Notes: a model not told the origin generated them from the letters alone. Positions 6,355-14,316 are shown, numbered from the stretch's first letter. The stretch: 19,491 bases of DNA from VRUE01 sp050258095 (GCA_050258095.1 JBLMYD010000031.1:1-19491), one strand, 5' to 3'. A program made the numbers and translations.

Positions 6355-7629
6355 ATGAATTTCGCACTGAATGAGGAGCAGCAGGAGTTCAAGGAGCGCT
6401 GCCGGACCTTCGCCCGCGAGGTGATCCGGCCGGCCGCCCGCAAGCACGACGAAGAGGAGAGCACCCCCTGGGAGGTGATCAAGGAGGCGCGCAAGCAGGG
6501 CTTCGGCGGCTTGGAGGGCATCCAGCGCTCCGCCGGCGACGGCGAGGGGCAGATGCAGGTGATCTCGGCCGAGGAGTTCCACTGGGGCTGCGCCGGCATC
6601 GCCCTGGCGATCTCCGGCTCCGGCCTCGCCGCGGCGGGGATCGCCTCCTCGGGCACGCCCGAGCAGATCGCCCAGTGGGTCCCCGAGTGCTTCGGCAGCG
6701 GCGAGGAGATCAAGCTCGGCGCCTACGCCGTGACCGAGCCGCAGGCCGGCTCCGACGTGAAGAGCCTGAAGACGACGGCCAAACGCGACGGCGACGAGTG
6801 GGTCCTCAACGGCACCAAGGTCTTCATCACCAACGGCGGCATCGCCGACGTCCACGTCGTCGTCGCCACCGTCGATCCGACCCTCGGCACGCGCGGCCAG
6901 GCCTCGTTCGTCGTCGGCAAGGGCACGCCCGGCCTGGCCCAGGGCAAGAAGGAGTCGAAGCTCGGCATCCGCGCCTCGCACACGGCCGAGGTCGTGCTCG
7001 AGGACTGCCGCATCCCGGCCGTGAACCTGCTCGGCGGCGAGGAGAAGCTGGAGCGCAAGCTGCAGCGCGGTCGCGAAGGCAAGAAGTCGCGCGGCGCCGA
7101 CGCGCTCGCCACCTTCGAGATGACGCGGCCGCTGGTCGGCGCCTCGGCGCTCGGCATCGCCCAGGCCGCCTACGAGTGGACGCTCGAGCACCTCGACGGC
7201 CAGAGCGAAGGCGGCAAACCGCTGCTCGGCGAGCAGCGCATCCAGCAGGTGCTGGCCGACGTCGCGACCGAGATCGAGGCCGCCCGCCTGCTCGTCCAGC
7301 GCGCTGCCTGGATGGGCCGCAACGGCATCCCGATGATGGGAGGCCAGGGCTCGATGTCGAAGCTCAAGGGCGGCGACGTGACGATGTGGGCGACGACGAC
7401 GCTGATGGACCTGGTCGGCCCTTACGCGTGGAGCAAGGAGTGCCCGCTCGAGAAGTGGTTCCGCGACGCCAAGATCTACCAGCTGTTCGAGGGCACGGCC
7501 GAGATCCAGCGCATGGTCATCTCGCGCATGCAGGCCCGAGAGTATTCGGAGCGGCTGGGGTACGCGGCCGAAGTCGCCGAGCAGGCGATGGCGGAGAAGC
7601 CTGCTGAGAAAGAGCCCGTCGCGGCTTGA
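6355..7629 (+). CDS. Acyl-CoA dehydrogenase
   Basis: This is a full-length 424-aa acyl-CoA dehydrogenase. The start at ATG 6355 (MNFALNEEQQEFKERCRTFA) has a GAGGGG about 6 nt upstream; a TTG in the same frame at 6307 lies inside the candidate operator and is rejected. Motifs in order are the N-terminal helical domain; AYAVTEPQAGSDVKSLKTTA (flavin-binding Ser/Thr loop); GTKVFITNGG; ESKLGIRASHTAEVVLEDCRIP; and KIYQLFEGTAEIQRMVISR, with Glu379 as the expected catalytic base. Unlike the dehydrogenase at 1127-2251, the active site looks complete. The C-terminus carries an extra charged tail (about 25 residues, AEKPAEKEPVAA). The gene stands alone between the foldback and operator region and a 27-bp hairpin, so it is probably a single-gene transcript controlled by a TetR-type repressor. 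Substrate unknown. Confidence 0.95.
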   Translation: MNFALNEEQQEFKERCRTFAREVIRPAARKHDEEESTPWEVIKEARKQGFGGLEGIQRSAGDGEGQMQVISAEEFHWGCAGIALAISGSGLAAAGIASSGTPEQIAQWVPECFGSGEEIKLGAYAVTEPQAGSDVKSLKTTAKRDGDEWVLNGTKVFITNGGIADVHVVVATVDPTLGTRGQASFVVGKGTPGLAQGKKESKLGIRASHTAEVVLEDCRIPAVNLLGGEEKLERKLQRGREGKKSRGADALATFEMTRPLVGASALGIAQAAYEWTLEHLDGQSEGGKPLLGEQRIQQVLADVATEIEAARLLVQRAAWMGRNGIPMMGGQGSMSKLKGGDVTMWATTTLMDLVGPYAWSKECPLEKWFRDAKIYQLFEGTAEIQRMVISRMQAREYSERLGYAAEVAEQAMAEKPAEKEPVAA

Positions 7630-7633
7630 GGTG

Positions 7634-7703
7634 AAGAGCCGTCGGGGGTCTCCTCTCAGGCCGCTTCGCGGGAGTTCCTGAGAGGAGACCCCCGACGGCT
7701 CTT
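7634..7703 (+). terminator. 27-bp perfect hairpin after acyl-CoA dehydrogenase gene
   Basis: Arms 7634-7660 and 7677-7703 are exact reverse complements over 27 nt. The loop (7661-7676) contains a small CCGC-TTC-GCGG hairpin. The first arm begins 4 nt after the stop codon, and the second arm runs into CTTTAAG, a very short T run. Termination is the likely role, but the stem is far longer than a normal intrinsic terminator and there is no real U tract. The next gene starts only 12 nt beyond it. Confidence 0.7.
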
Positions 7704-7715
7704 TAAGCTCCGGGC

Positions 7716-8636
7716 GTGCACTCGCACTTGCACGCTCATTCGCTTGATGCTAGGCGCGGCGACAGCCAGCGGCGGATGGGGATTGCTTTGGCGATCAATG
7801 CGGGGATGCTGGTCGTCGAGGCCGTGGGGGGTGTGCTTACGGGCTCTCTGGCCGTGCTTGCGGACGCTGGGCATTTGCTCTCCGACGTAGGGGCGATTGG
7901 GCTCGCCCTCTTCGCGGTGGCGCTTGCCGCCCGGCCCGCTGCGGGTCGGATGACCTTCGGCTACCAGCGCTCGGAGATCCTCGCCGCCCTGGTCAACGGA
8001 ATGCTCCTGGTCGGCGTCGCGGTCGCGGTGGCGATCGCCGCCTTCGGCCGTCTCGGCGACCCGCCACAGATCGACGGCGCCGGCGTTCTCGCGCTCGGCC
8101 TGCTCGGCCTGCTCGGCAACGTCGCCGCGACCGTCGTCCTCGCCGGGGGAGAGCGCGAGGACGTCAACCTCGAGGGCGTCCTCCGCCACAGCGCCGCCGA
8201 CGCGCTCGGCTCGCTCGGCGTCGTCCTCGCCGGCGCCTTCGTGCTGCTCGGCGGCTCGGCGGTCGTCGACCCGATCGTCAGCCTCGCGATCGCCGGCCTG
8301 ATCCTGCTCTCCTCCTGGCGCCTGATCGTCGAGCCGCTGGGCGTGCTGATGGAGGCCGCGCCCGCCGGCGTCGACGTCGACGACGCCGGCAACGCGATCT
8401 GCGAGGAGGAGGGCGTGCGCTCGGTGCACGACCTCCACATCTGGACCGTCACCTCCGGCTTCGGCGCGCTCGCGGCGCACGTCGTCGTCGCCCAGGACTG
8501 CGACCGGGACCTGGTCCGTCGCCGGATCGAGGTGCTGCTGCATGATCGCTTCGGCATCGCCCACACCACGCTGCAGATGGAGGAGGAGGCGACCGGCGAG
8601 TTGCTGCGCGTCGAGAACGCCGGCGGCCAGGGCTGA
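7716..8636 (+). CDS. Cation diffusion facilitator (CDF) transporter, zinc type
   Basis: This 306-aa proton-coupled metal exporter of the CzcD/ZitB group moves Zn(II) and related ions out of the cytoplasm. The N-terminus is histidine-rich (MHSHLHAHS). About six membrane helices are followed by a soluble C-terminal metal-binding domain (SVHDLHIWTVTSGFGALAAHVVV). The two metal-site motifs are LADAGHLLSD (His53-x3-Asp57) and HSAAD (His158-x3-Asp162), the HD-HD set typical of zinc transporters. The start is GTG 7716, kept because it includes the His-rich leader; there is no Shine-Dalgarno, and a TTTAAG lies 8 nt upstream, so the mRNA may be leaderless. The first 75 or so codons use many A/T-ending codons (GCT, CTT, ATT, CAT), unlike the rest of the gene. 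Confidence 0.93.
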   Translation: MHSHLHAHSLDARRGDSQRRMGIALAINAGMLVVEAVGGVLTGSLAVLADAGHLLSDVGAIGLALFAVALAARPAAGRMTFGYQRSEILAALVNGMLLVGVAVAVAIAAFGRLGDPPQIDGAGVLALGLLGLLGNVAATVVLAGGEREDVNLEGVLRHSAADALGSLGVVLAGAFVLLGGSAVVDPIVSLAIAGLILLSSWRLIVEPLGVLMEAAPAGVDVDDAGNAICEEEGVRSVHDLHIWTVTSGFGALAAHVVVAQDCDRDLVRRRIEVLLHDRFGIAHTTLQMEEEATGELLRVENAGGQG

Positions 8637-8648
8637 CCGCAAGCCCGG

Positions 8649-8697
8649 TTGCATGCAGAAATCCCTGCATATAGAGCCAAGTTCGCTTCGCTAGCCT
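8649..8697 (+). promoter_or_regulatory. Promoter-like region before the M23 peptidase gene
   Basis: This AT-richer stretch contains TTGCAT (8649-8654) and TATAGA (8670-8675), 15 nt apart, overlapping a 6-bp dyad (ATGCAG...CTGCAT, 8653-8670). A second -10-like TAGCCT (8692-8697) ends 7 nt before the ATG at 8705, which would give a leaderless transcript. Which of the two is used cannot be decided from sequence. Confidence 0.35.
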
Positions 8698-8704
8698 CGC
8701 GGCG

Positions 8705-9904
8705 ATGCTGAAGACCCGCCTCGTCATGGCGGCGCTGCTCGCCGCCGCGACGGTGCTGGGCGTGCTGCTCGCGGGCAGCGGGACGGCGCCTGCCCAGGAC
8801 CTCGAATCGAAGCTCGGCGCGAAGGAAGCGCAGCTCGCCAAGGCGCGCGAACGCAGCGGCGTGCTGACGACGACGATCTCGCACGAGCGCATGCGAATCG
8901 AACGGCTGACGACCGAGGTGGCGGCGCTGCGCACGCGGGAGGCGGCGGTCCAGGTGCGCCTCGATGCCAAGCAGGCCGAGCTCGACCGCGCCGTGGCCGA
9001 GCTGAAGACGGCCAGGCGGCGGCTGGCGGCGGTCAGGGGACACCTGAAGCGCGCTCTCGCCTCGCTGCGCGAACGCCTCGTCGCGATCTACGAGACCGGC
9101 ACGCCAGACCTGCTCTCGGTCATCGTCGGCGCCAACGGCTACGACGATCTCGTCAACCGGACCGAATACCTGAACCGCATCCACGGCATGGAAGAAGGGA
9201 TCGTCGTCCGCGTGCGCGAGCTGCGCGACCAGGTGAAGCGGACCGTGGCGCGGCTGCGCGCGGCCAAGGACACGATCGAAAGCGCCCGCGACGCGATCGC
9301 CGCCGAAGAGCAGGCGCTGGCCGGCGCCCGCGCGGCGCTCCAGCACCGCCAGGCGGCGCTGGTGGCAGCCCGTGGCGCGCGCGTCGCCGCGCTGCACCGG
9401 ATCCGCAGGCACGAAGAAGAGCTGGACGGCTCGGTCGCCAAGATCCAGGCGGAGATCGCCGCCCGGCTCGCCGGCTACAACTCGGCGCCGCTGCCCGCCG
9501 GGCCGATCCGCGGCGGCAGCGGCGGGCTGATCTGGCCCGTCAACGGCCCCGTCGTCTCCGGCTTCGGCCCGCGCACGATCAACGGCAGCTACGAGTTCCA
9601 CCCGGGGGTCGACATCGCCGTGCCCAGCGGCACGCCGATCCGCGCCGCCGCGACCGGCACCGTGATCTTCACCGAGTCCGAGTCGAGCAGCGGCGGCTAC
9701 GGCAACTACACCTGCATCGACCACGGCGGCGGCCTCTCGACCTGTTACGCGCACCAGCAGTCCTTCGCCGTCTCCGCCGGCCAGCACGTCTCCCAGGGCC
9801 AGGTCATCGGCTACAGCGACTGCACCGGCTACTGCTTCGGCCCGCACCTCCACTTCGAGGTCAGGATCAACGGCGCGGTAACCGACCCGATGGCCTACCT
9901 TTAG
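8705..9904 (+). CDS. Secreted coiled-coil M23 (LytM) peptidase
   Basis: This 399-aa protein is of the EnvC/murein-hydrolase-activator type. Residues 1-30 form a signal peptide (basic MLKTR, hydrophobic core, cleavage near APAQ-DLE). A long coiled coil follows (about 33-255, rich in Ala, Arg, Glu and Leu heptads), then a short Gly-rich hinge and a C-terminal peptidase M23 domain from about 276 (LIWPVNGPVVSGFG). The zinc ligands are all present: His299 and Asp303 in HPGVD, and His383 in HLH (381-383); His350 in YAH is the usual active-site partner. The domain is therefore probably catalytic and cuts peptidoglycan cross-links outside the membrane, unlike degenerate EnvC-type activators. Four cysteines in the catalytic domain (YTC, STC, SDC, GYC) may form disulfides. 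There is no Shine-Dalgarno. Confidence 0.93.
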   Translation: MLKTRLVMAALLAAATVLGVLLAGSGTAPAQDLESKLGAKEAQLAKARERSGVLTTTISHERMRIERLTTEVAALRTREAAVQVRLDAKQAELDRAVAELKTARRRLAAVRGHLKRALASLRERLVAIYETGTPDLLSVIVGANGYDDLVNRTEYLNRIHGMEEGIVVRVRELRDQVKRTVARLRAAKDTIESARDAIAAEEQALAGARAALQHRQAALVAARGARVAALHRIRRHEEELDGSVAKIQAEIAARLAGYNSAPLPAGPIRGGSGGLIWPVNGPVVSGFGPRTINGSYEFHPGVDIAVPSGTPIRAAATGTVIFTESESSSGGYGNYTCIDHGGGLSTCYAHQQSFAVSAGQHVSQGQVIGYSDCTGYCFGPHLHFEVRINGAVTDPMAYL

Positions 9905-9913
9905 AACCACAAC

Positions 9914-9967
9914 CCGCTGACTTCGTCGTTAGGGGTGCATATGCGTACCGAACGACAAAGTCAGCGG
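9914..9967 (+). terminator. 20-bp imperfect hairpin after the M23 peptidase gene
   Basis: Arms 9914-9933 and 9948-9967 pair at 18 of 20 positions. The loop contains the 8-nt palindrome GCATATGC (9937-9944). It starts 9 nt after the peptidase stop and ends 20 nt before the next start. There is no T tract downstream on the plus strand, so the terminator role is inferred from position only. Confidence 0.6.
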
Positions 9968-9987
9968 AAGAGGCGCGATAGGAGGCG

Positions 9988-10578
9988 ATGGTGGTCAAGC
10001 AGGCTCGGGGCTATCTGGCGGGCGCCGTCTCGGGAACGGCGCTGATCGGCGTGGCGGTCGTCGCCTTCGTGCTGCTGGTCTCGCTGCAGGCGCTTCGCGA
10101 CTGGCCGCTGGCCGGGATCGGCGGGTCCGGCGACGGCGGCGCTGCGCAGAAGCGGGCCGGCGCGAAAGAAGGGACGACCTCGAATACCGGCGAAGCCGGC
10201 GCCGCGAGGCTCACCGGCGCCGGCGCGCATCGCAATGGCGCGGCTCGGACGGGTTCCGCCGGCGAAGCCGGGGCCGGCGTCAACGGCACGGCGCACACCG
10301 GGACCGATGCGCAGGCGCCGGGATCCGGGCAGGCCGGAGCCGGCGCGGGCTCGTCGCAGCCTGCCTCGGGCGGCGGCAGCGGCGGCGGTTCGTCGAGCGG
10401 CAACGGCGAAGGCCAGTCGGCGACCGGCACGGTCGGCAAAACCGTCGACGAAGGGGTCAAAACCGTCGACGAAACGGTCACCGGCGTCGACGAAGCGACC
10501 GGGGGAGCGCTCGGCGAAACCGGCGTGCCGAAAGCGACCGAAGAAACCGTCGGCGGCGCCCTCGGCAGCGGCCGCTAG
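9988..10578 (+). CDS. Membrane-anchored Gly/Ala/Ser-rich low-complexity protein
   Basis: This protein of about 196 aa has one membrane helix near residues 10-33 (YLAGAVSGTALIGVAVVAFVLLVSL), followed by a long disordered Gly/Ala/Ser/Thr-rich segment. The C-terminus carries three seven-residue repeats (GKTVDEG, VKTVDET, VTGVDEA). The topology suggests a short cytoplasmic head and an extracellular tail, perhaps embedded in the wall. I do not recognise a family. Either ATG 9988 or GTG 9991 may be the start: GGAGG at 9981-9985 is closer to ideal spacing for the GTG. Codon use contains more GAA and AAA than neighbouring genes. It follows the secreted peptidase, so an envelope role is plausible but unproven. 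Low-complexity proteins are often poorly conserved, so absence of homologues would not disprove it. Confidence 0.7.
   Translation: MVVKQARGYLAGAVSGTALIGVAVVAFVLLVSLQALRDWPLAGIGGSGDGGAAQKRAGAKEGTTSNTGEAGAARLTGAGAHRNGAARTGSAGEAGAGVNGTAHTGTDAQAPGSGQAGAGAGSSQPASGGGSGGGSSSGNGEGQSATGTVGKTVDEGVKTVDETVTGVDEATGGALGETGVPKATEETVGGALGSGR
10435..10497 (+). repeat. Three tandem 21-nt units (seven-residue repeat)
   Basis: Units at 10435-10455, 10456-10476 and 10477-10497 share the AAAACCGTCGACGAA core. The first two are nearly identical and the third is diverged to ACCGGCGTCGACGAA. They encode GKTVDEG, VKTVDET and VTGVDEA. The length is an exact multiple of three, so copy number could change without breaking the frame. 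Confidence 0.8.
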
Positions 10579-10610
10579 AACCCGCCCGTCGAAGGCTCCC
10601 GCCCAACCGT

Positions 10611-10616
10611 CACAAT
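10611..10616 (+). promoter_or_regulatory. Possible -10 element of the lysA transcript
   Basis: CACAAT ends 8 nt before the ATG at 10625, and no Shine-Dalgarno lies between the two. If functional, it would start transcription at or near the start codon. No convincing -35 is visible at the expected distance, so this is weak. Confidence 0.25.
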
Positions 10617-10624
10617 GCGCCCCT

Positions 10625-11929
10625 ATGTCTGAGCGAGGACAAGCGGGTGCGGTCGTCGACCCGATCGCCGGCTCGGCGGTCTACCCGGCCGGCAGCCGGG
10701 TCAACGAGCGCGGCCGACTCGAGGTCGGCGGCTGCGACGTGGTCGAGCTGGCCGGGGAGCTCGGCACCCCCGCCTACGTCTACGCCGAGGACGACATGCG
10801 CGCCCGCGCCCGCGCCTACCGCGAGGCCTTCGAGCGCCGCGGCGCCGACTTCGAGGTCCTCTTCGCCAGCAAGTCGCTGCCCTGCACCGCCGCCTACCGG
10901 CTCTTCGCCGAGGAGGGTCTCTCGGTCGACGTCGCCTCCGGCGGCGAGCTGCACATGGCGCTGCACGCGGGCTTCGACCCGGCGCGCATCCACATGCACG
11001 GCAACAACAAGACCGACGAGGAGATCCTCTTCGCCGCCCGCTCGGGCGTCGGCCACCTGATCGTCGACTCCTTCGACGAGATCGACCGCTGCGAGCGCCT
11101 GCTCGACGAGCCCCAGGACGTGCTGATCAGGGTCACGCCCGGGATCAAGCCCTCGACCCACGACTACGTGCAGACCGGCCAGCTCGACTCCAAGTTCGGC
11201 TTCGGCCTCGAGGACGGCCTGGCGGCGCGGGCGGTCGAGCGGGTGCTCGCCTCCGACGTGCTCAACCTGACCGGGCTGCACGCCCACATCGGCTCGCAGA
11301 TCTTCGAGCTCGAGCCCTACACGCTGGCGATCCGCGCGATCGGCGAGCTCGCCGGCGAGTGGTGCAGGATCGTCAACGTCGGCGGCGGGCTCGGCATCGC
11401 CTACACGGCCGAGGACGAGCCGCCCGCGATCGACGCCTACGTCGAGGTCAAGGTGCGCGGCGTCGCCGAGGTCTTCGGCGACGGCGTCCGGATCCTGGTC
11501 GAGCCGGGCCGCTCGCTGGTCGGCAACGCCGGGATCACCGCCTACCGGATCGGCACGGTCAAGGAGATCCCCGGCGTCCGCACCTACGTCGCCGTCGACG
11601 GCGGCATGTCGGACAACATGCGGCCGATGCTCTACGGCTCCCGCTACGAAGCCCTGATCGCCGACCGCGCCGCGGTGGCGCCGGACAGCCTGACGACGAT
11701 CGCCGGCATGCACTGCGAGTCCGGCGACATCCTCGTCCGCGACGCGATGCTGGCCGGTCCGGCGGTCGGCGACGTGCTCGTCACCCCGGCGACCGGCGCC
11801 TACGGCCACGCGATGGCGAGCAACTACAACGGCGTGCTGCGGCCGCCGATCGTCTTCTGCCGCGACGGCGAGGCGCGGGTCGTCGTCCGCCGCGAGACCT
11901 ACGAGGATCTGACCGCGCGCGATGCCTGA
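10625..11929 (+). CDS. lysA: Diaminopimelate decarboxylase
   Basis: This 434-aa PLP enzyme of the alanine racemase/ornithine decarboxylase fold converts meso-diaminopimelate to L-lysine and CO2, the last step of lysine synthesis. Key residues are Lys83 in FASKSLP (Schiff-base lysine), HIGSQ at 221-225, the GGG phosphate-binding loop at 253-255, EPGRS at 293-297, and the inter-subunit CESGD at 364-368. The start at ATG 10625 is chosen because the protein then has the usual short N-terminal extension; the same frame is open to 10235 but overlaps the previous gene and is not family-like. The stop overlaps the hom start by 8 nt. In this operon lysine, methionine-precursor and threonine synthesis are encoded together, which suggests joint control of the aspartate pathway. 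Confidence 0.96.
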   Translation: MSERGQAGAVVDPIAGSAVYPAGSRVNERGRLEVGGCDVVELAGELGTPAYVYAEDDMRARARAYREAFERRGADFEVLFASKSLPCTAAYRLFAEEGLSVDVASGGELHMALHAGFDPARIHMHGNNKTDEEILFAARSGVGHLIVDSFDEIDRCERLLDEPQDVLIRVTPGIKPSTHDYVQTGQLDSKFGFGLEDGLAARAVERVLASDVLNLTGLHAHIGSQIFELEPYTLAIRAIGELAGEWCRIVNVGGGLGIAYTAEDEPPAIDAYVEVKVRGVAEVFGDGVRILVEPGRSLVGNAGITAYRIGTVKEIPGVRTYVAVDGGMSDNMRPMLYGSRYEALIADRAAVAPDSLTTIAGMHCESGDILVRDAMLAGPAVGDVLVTPATGAYGHAMASNYNGVLRPPIVFCRDGEARVVVRRETYEDLTARDA

Positions 11930-13157
11930 GGAGCCCGCGAAAGCCGTCCGCATCGGGCTGCTCGGCCGCGGCACGGTCGGCGGCGCCTTCGCCGAGCTGG
12001 TCGCGGAACGGGCCGACTCGGTCGAGGCGGCGACCGGGCGGCGCCCGGAGATCGCCGGCGTCCTCACCCGCGAGACGGGCGATTTCGGCGAGATCCTCGC
12101 CGGGTCCGACCTGGTCGTCGAGCTGATCGGCGGCACGGAGCCGGCGCGCGACTACGTGCTGGAAGCGCTGCGCGCCGGGCGCCCGGTCGTCACCGCCAAC
12201 AAGCAACTGCTGGCCCAGCACGGCGAGGAGCTGTTCGAGGCGGCGCGCGAGGCCGGCGTGCAGCTGCGCTTCGAGGCGGCGGTGGCGGCCGCGATCCCGA
12301 TCGTGCGCGTGATCCAGGAGAGCTTCGGCGCGATCGAGATCGCCAAGGTCTTCGGCATCGTCAACGGGACGACGAACTTCATCCTCACCGAGATGGCCGC
12401 CAGCGGCGCCTCCTACGAGGAGACGCTCGCCCGCGCCCAGGAGCTCGGCTACGCCGAGGCCGACCCGACCGAGGACGTCAACGGCGCCGACGCGGCGGCG
12501 AAGATGGCGATCCTCGCCCGTCTCGCCTTCCACACGCCGGTCGGGTTCGGCGGCGTCTCCTACGAGGGGATCGAGCGGATCGAACCGGAGGACCTCGCCT
12601 ACGCCAAGGACCTCGGCCTCTCGCTGAAGCTGCTCGGCGTCGCCGAGCGTCGCGAGGGCGGGATCAGCGTCCGCGTCTTCCCTTGCTTCCTCTACGGCGG
12701 CCACCCGCTGGCGCCGGTCGAGGGTCCGTTCAACGCGGTCATGGTCGAGGCGCCCGCGATCACCGAGGTGACGATGTCCGGCCCCGGCGCCGGCGGCGTG
12801 CAGACCGCCTCGGCGGTGCTCGGCGACGTCGTCTCGATCCTCAGCGGCGACGCGCCGGTGCACGAGACGCGCGCGGAGCTGCCGATTGTCACCGACGTCG
12901 CCTCCTCGTTCTACCTGCACCTCGAGGTCGCCGACCGGCCCGGCGTCCTCGCCCGGATCGCCCAGGTGCTGGGCGACAGCGAGGTCTCGGTGAAGAGCGT
13001 CGTGCAGCAGGGCAGCGGCGATGAGGCGCGCCTGGTGATGGTCGTCCACGAGTGCCTGGAGTCGCGCTTCGAGCAGGCGCTGGAGGCGATCGACGCGCTC
13101 GACGTGCTGCGCGCACCGCCCAGGGCGATCCGCGTGATCGAAGAGGAGTTCGTTTGA
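11922..13157 (+). CDS. hom: Homoserine dehydrogenase with ACT domain
   Basis: This 411-aa enzyme reduces aspartate semialdehyde to homoserine with NAD(P)H, the branch point toward threonine and methionine. The Rossmann fold begins at residue 10 with IGLLGRGTVG. TANKQLLAQHG (Lys94), VNGTTNFIL (148-155) and the catalytic segment GYAEADPTEDVNGADAAAK, with Asp190 and Lys194 in the spacing of the known catalytic pair, are all present. Residues about 331-411 form an ACT domain (YLHLEVADRPGVLARIAQVL), the module that mediates threonine feedback in long-form enzymes. ATG 11922 lies inside the end of lysA (8-nt overlap), and the stop TGA overlaps the thrC start. This is a compact, coupled operon. Confidence 0.96.
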   Translation: MPEEPAKAVRIGLLGRGTVGGAFAELVAERADSVEAATGRRPEIAGVLTRETGDFGEILAGSDLVVELIGGTEPARDYVLEALRAGRPVVTANKQLLAQHGEELFEAAREAGVQLRFEAAVAAAIPIVRVIQESFGAIEIAKVFGIVNGTTNFILTEMAASGASYEETLARAQELGYAEADPTEDVNGADAAAKMAILARLAFHTPVGFGGVSYEGIERIEPEDLAYAKDLGLSLKLLGVAERREGGISVRVFPCFLYGGHPLAPVEGPFNAVMVEAPAITEVTMSGPGAGGVQTASAVLGDVVSILSGDAPVHETRAELPIVTDVASSFYLHLEVADRPGVLARIAQVLGDSEVSVKSVVQQGSGDEARLVMVVHECLESRFEQALEAIDALDVLRAPPRAIRVIEEEFV

Positions 13158-14191
13158 GCGCCACTCCCCTGATCGAGCGATACAGGGAGCGTCTCTCGTT
13201 GGAGCCGGGGGACCCGGTGGTGACGCTGAACGAGGGCTCGACCCCGCTGATCGAGTCGCCGCGCCTCTCCGAGCGGCTCGGCGTCCGCGCCTACCTCAAG
13301 CTCGAGGGGGCGAACCCGACCGGCAGCTTCAAGGACCGGGGGATGACGGTCGCGGTCTCGCGGGCGAAGGGACGCGGGGCGGAGGCGGTGATCTGCGCCT
13401 CGACCGGCAACACGGCGGCGAGCGCCGCCGCCTACGCGGCGCGGGCCGGGCTGCGCGGCGCGGTGATCGTGCCCGAGGGCAAGATCGCGATCGGCAAGCT
13501 GGCCCAGGCGCTGATGCACGGGGCGCGGGTCGTCGCCCTGCAGGGCAACTTCGACGAGGCGCTGCGGATCGTCCGCGAGCTGGCCCAGAAGCACCCGATC
13601 GAGCTGGTCAACTCGATCAACCCGCACCGGATCGAAGGCCAGAAGACCGGCGCCTTCGAGGTGATCGAGGAGCTGGGGGAGGCGCCGGGCGCGCTGGCGA
13701 TCCCGGTCGGCAACGCCGGCAACATCACCGCCTACTGGCGCGGCTTCCAGGAGGCCGGGGCGGCGCCGGTCCTCTACGGCTTCCAGGCCGAGGGCGCGGC
13801 GCCGCTGGTGCGCGGCGAGCCGGTCGCCAACCCGGAGACGGTCGCCTCGGCGATCCGGATCGGCAACCCGGCCCGCTGGGAGGAGGCGATGGCCGCCTTC
13901 ACCGCCTCGCGCGGCCGCGTCGCCGCCGTCTCCGACGAGCAGATCCTCGACGCCTACCGCTGGCTGGCGGCGGGCGAAGGGGTCTTCTGCGAGCCCGCCT
14001 CGGCCGCCTCGGTAGCCGGCCTCCTCGCCCACGGCCTGCCCACGGTCGAGGGCGCCGAGCCACCCGAATCCGTCGTCTGCGTCCTCACCGGTCACGGGTT
14101 GAAGGACCCCGACACCGCCCTCTCCAAGGCCCCGCCGGTGATCAACTGCGAGAACGACCTGAGCGCGGTCGAGCGGGCGGTTTTTGCGTAG
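13154..14191 (+). CDS. thrC: Threonine synthase
   Basis: This 345-aa PLP enzyme converts O-phospho-L-homoserine to threonine. I choose TTG 13154 as the start because it overlaps the hom stop (TTGA), has GAGGAG 5 nt upstream at 13143-13148, and gives a normal N-terminus (MSATPLIERYRERLSLEPGD). An upstream in-frame start at 13052 would fuse a shadow of hom. Lys60 in GANPTGSFKDRGM is the PLP lysine, STGNTAASAAAYAARAG follows, and VGNAGNITAYW is the glycine-rich phosphate loop. The length matches the short bacterial ThrC class. The stop codon is the first base of a long inverted repeat. In related genomes thrB commonly follows directly; here 496 nt of unrelated modules intervene. Confidence 0.95.
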   Translation: MSATPLIERYRERLSLEPGDPVVTLNEGSTPLIESPRLSERLGVRAYLKLEGANPTGSFKDRGMTVAVSRAKGRGAEAVICASTGNTAASAAAYAARAGLRGAVIVPEGKIAIGKLAQALMHGARVVALQGNFDEALRIVRELAQKHPIELVNSINPHRIEGQKTGAFEVIEELGEAPGALAIPVGNAGNITAYWRGFQEAGAAPVLYGFQAEGAAPLVRGEPVANPETVASAIRIGNPARWEEAMAAFTASRGRVAAVSDEQILDAYRWLAAGEGVFCEPASAASVAGLLAHGLPTVEGAEPPESVVCVLTGHGLKDPDTALSKAPPVINCENDLSAVERAVFA

Positions 14192-14304
14192 GCCTATCCC
14201 GGTAGGGGTTCCACTTAACTTTTTCGTGGGTCGTCCGATTGCTGCCGCCGCAGGAGCGCGCCCGCGAAAAAGTACAAGACGTTCCACCCCTACCGGGATA
14301 GGCC
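14191..14304. terminator. Large two-part inverted repeat at the end of thrC
   Basis: Outer arms 14191-14209 and 14286-14304 pair perfectly over 19 bp. After an asymmetric internal loop (8 and 12 nt), a second stem of 13 positions (14218-14230 with 14261-14273, one G-U) forms. The apex holds a small CTGC-CGCC-GCAG dyad. The outer arm begins on the last base of the thrC stop codon. The T run (14220-14224) sits inside the stem, not after it, so this is not a textbook terminator. It ends 12 nt before the breakpoint of the truncated DUF4258-like gene. Confidence 0.65.
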
Positions 14305-14316
14305 CGTAGACGATAA

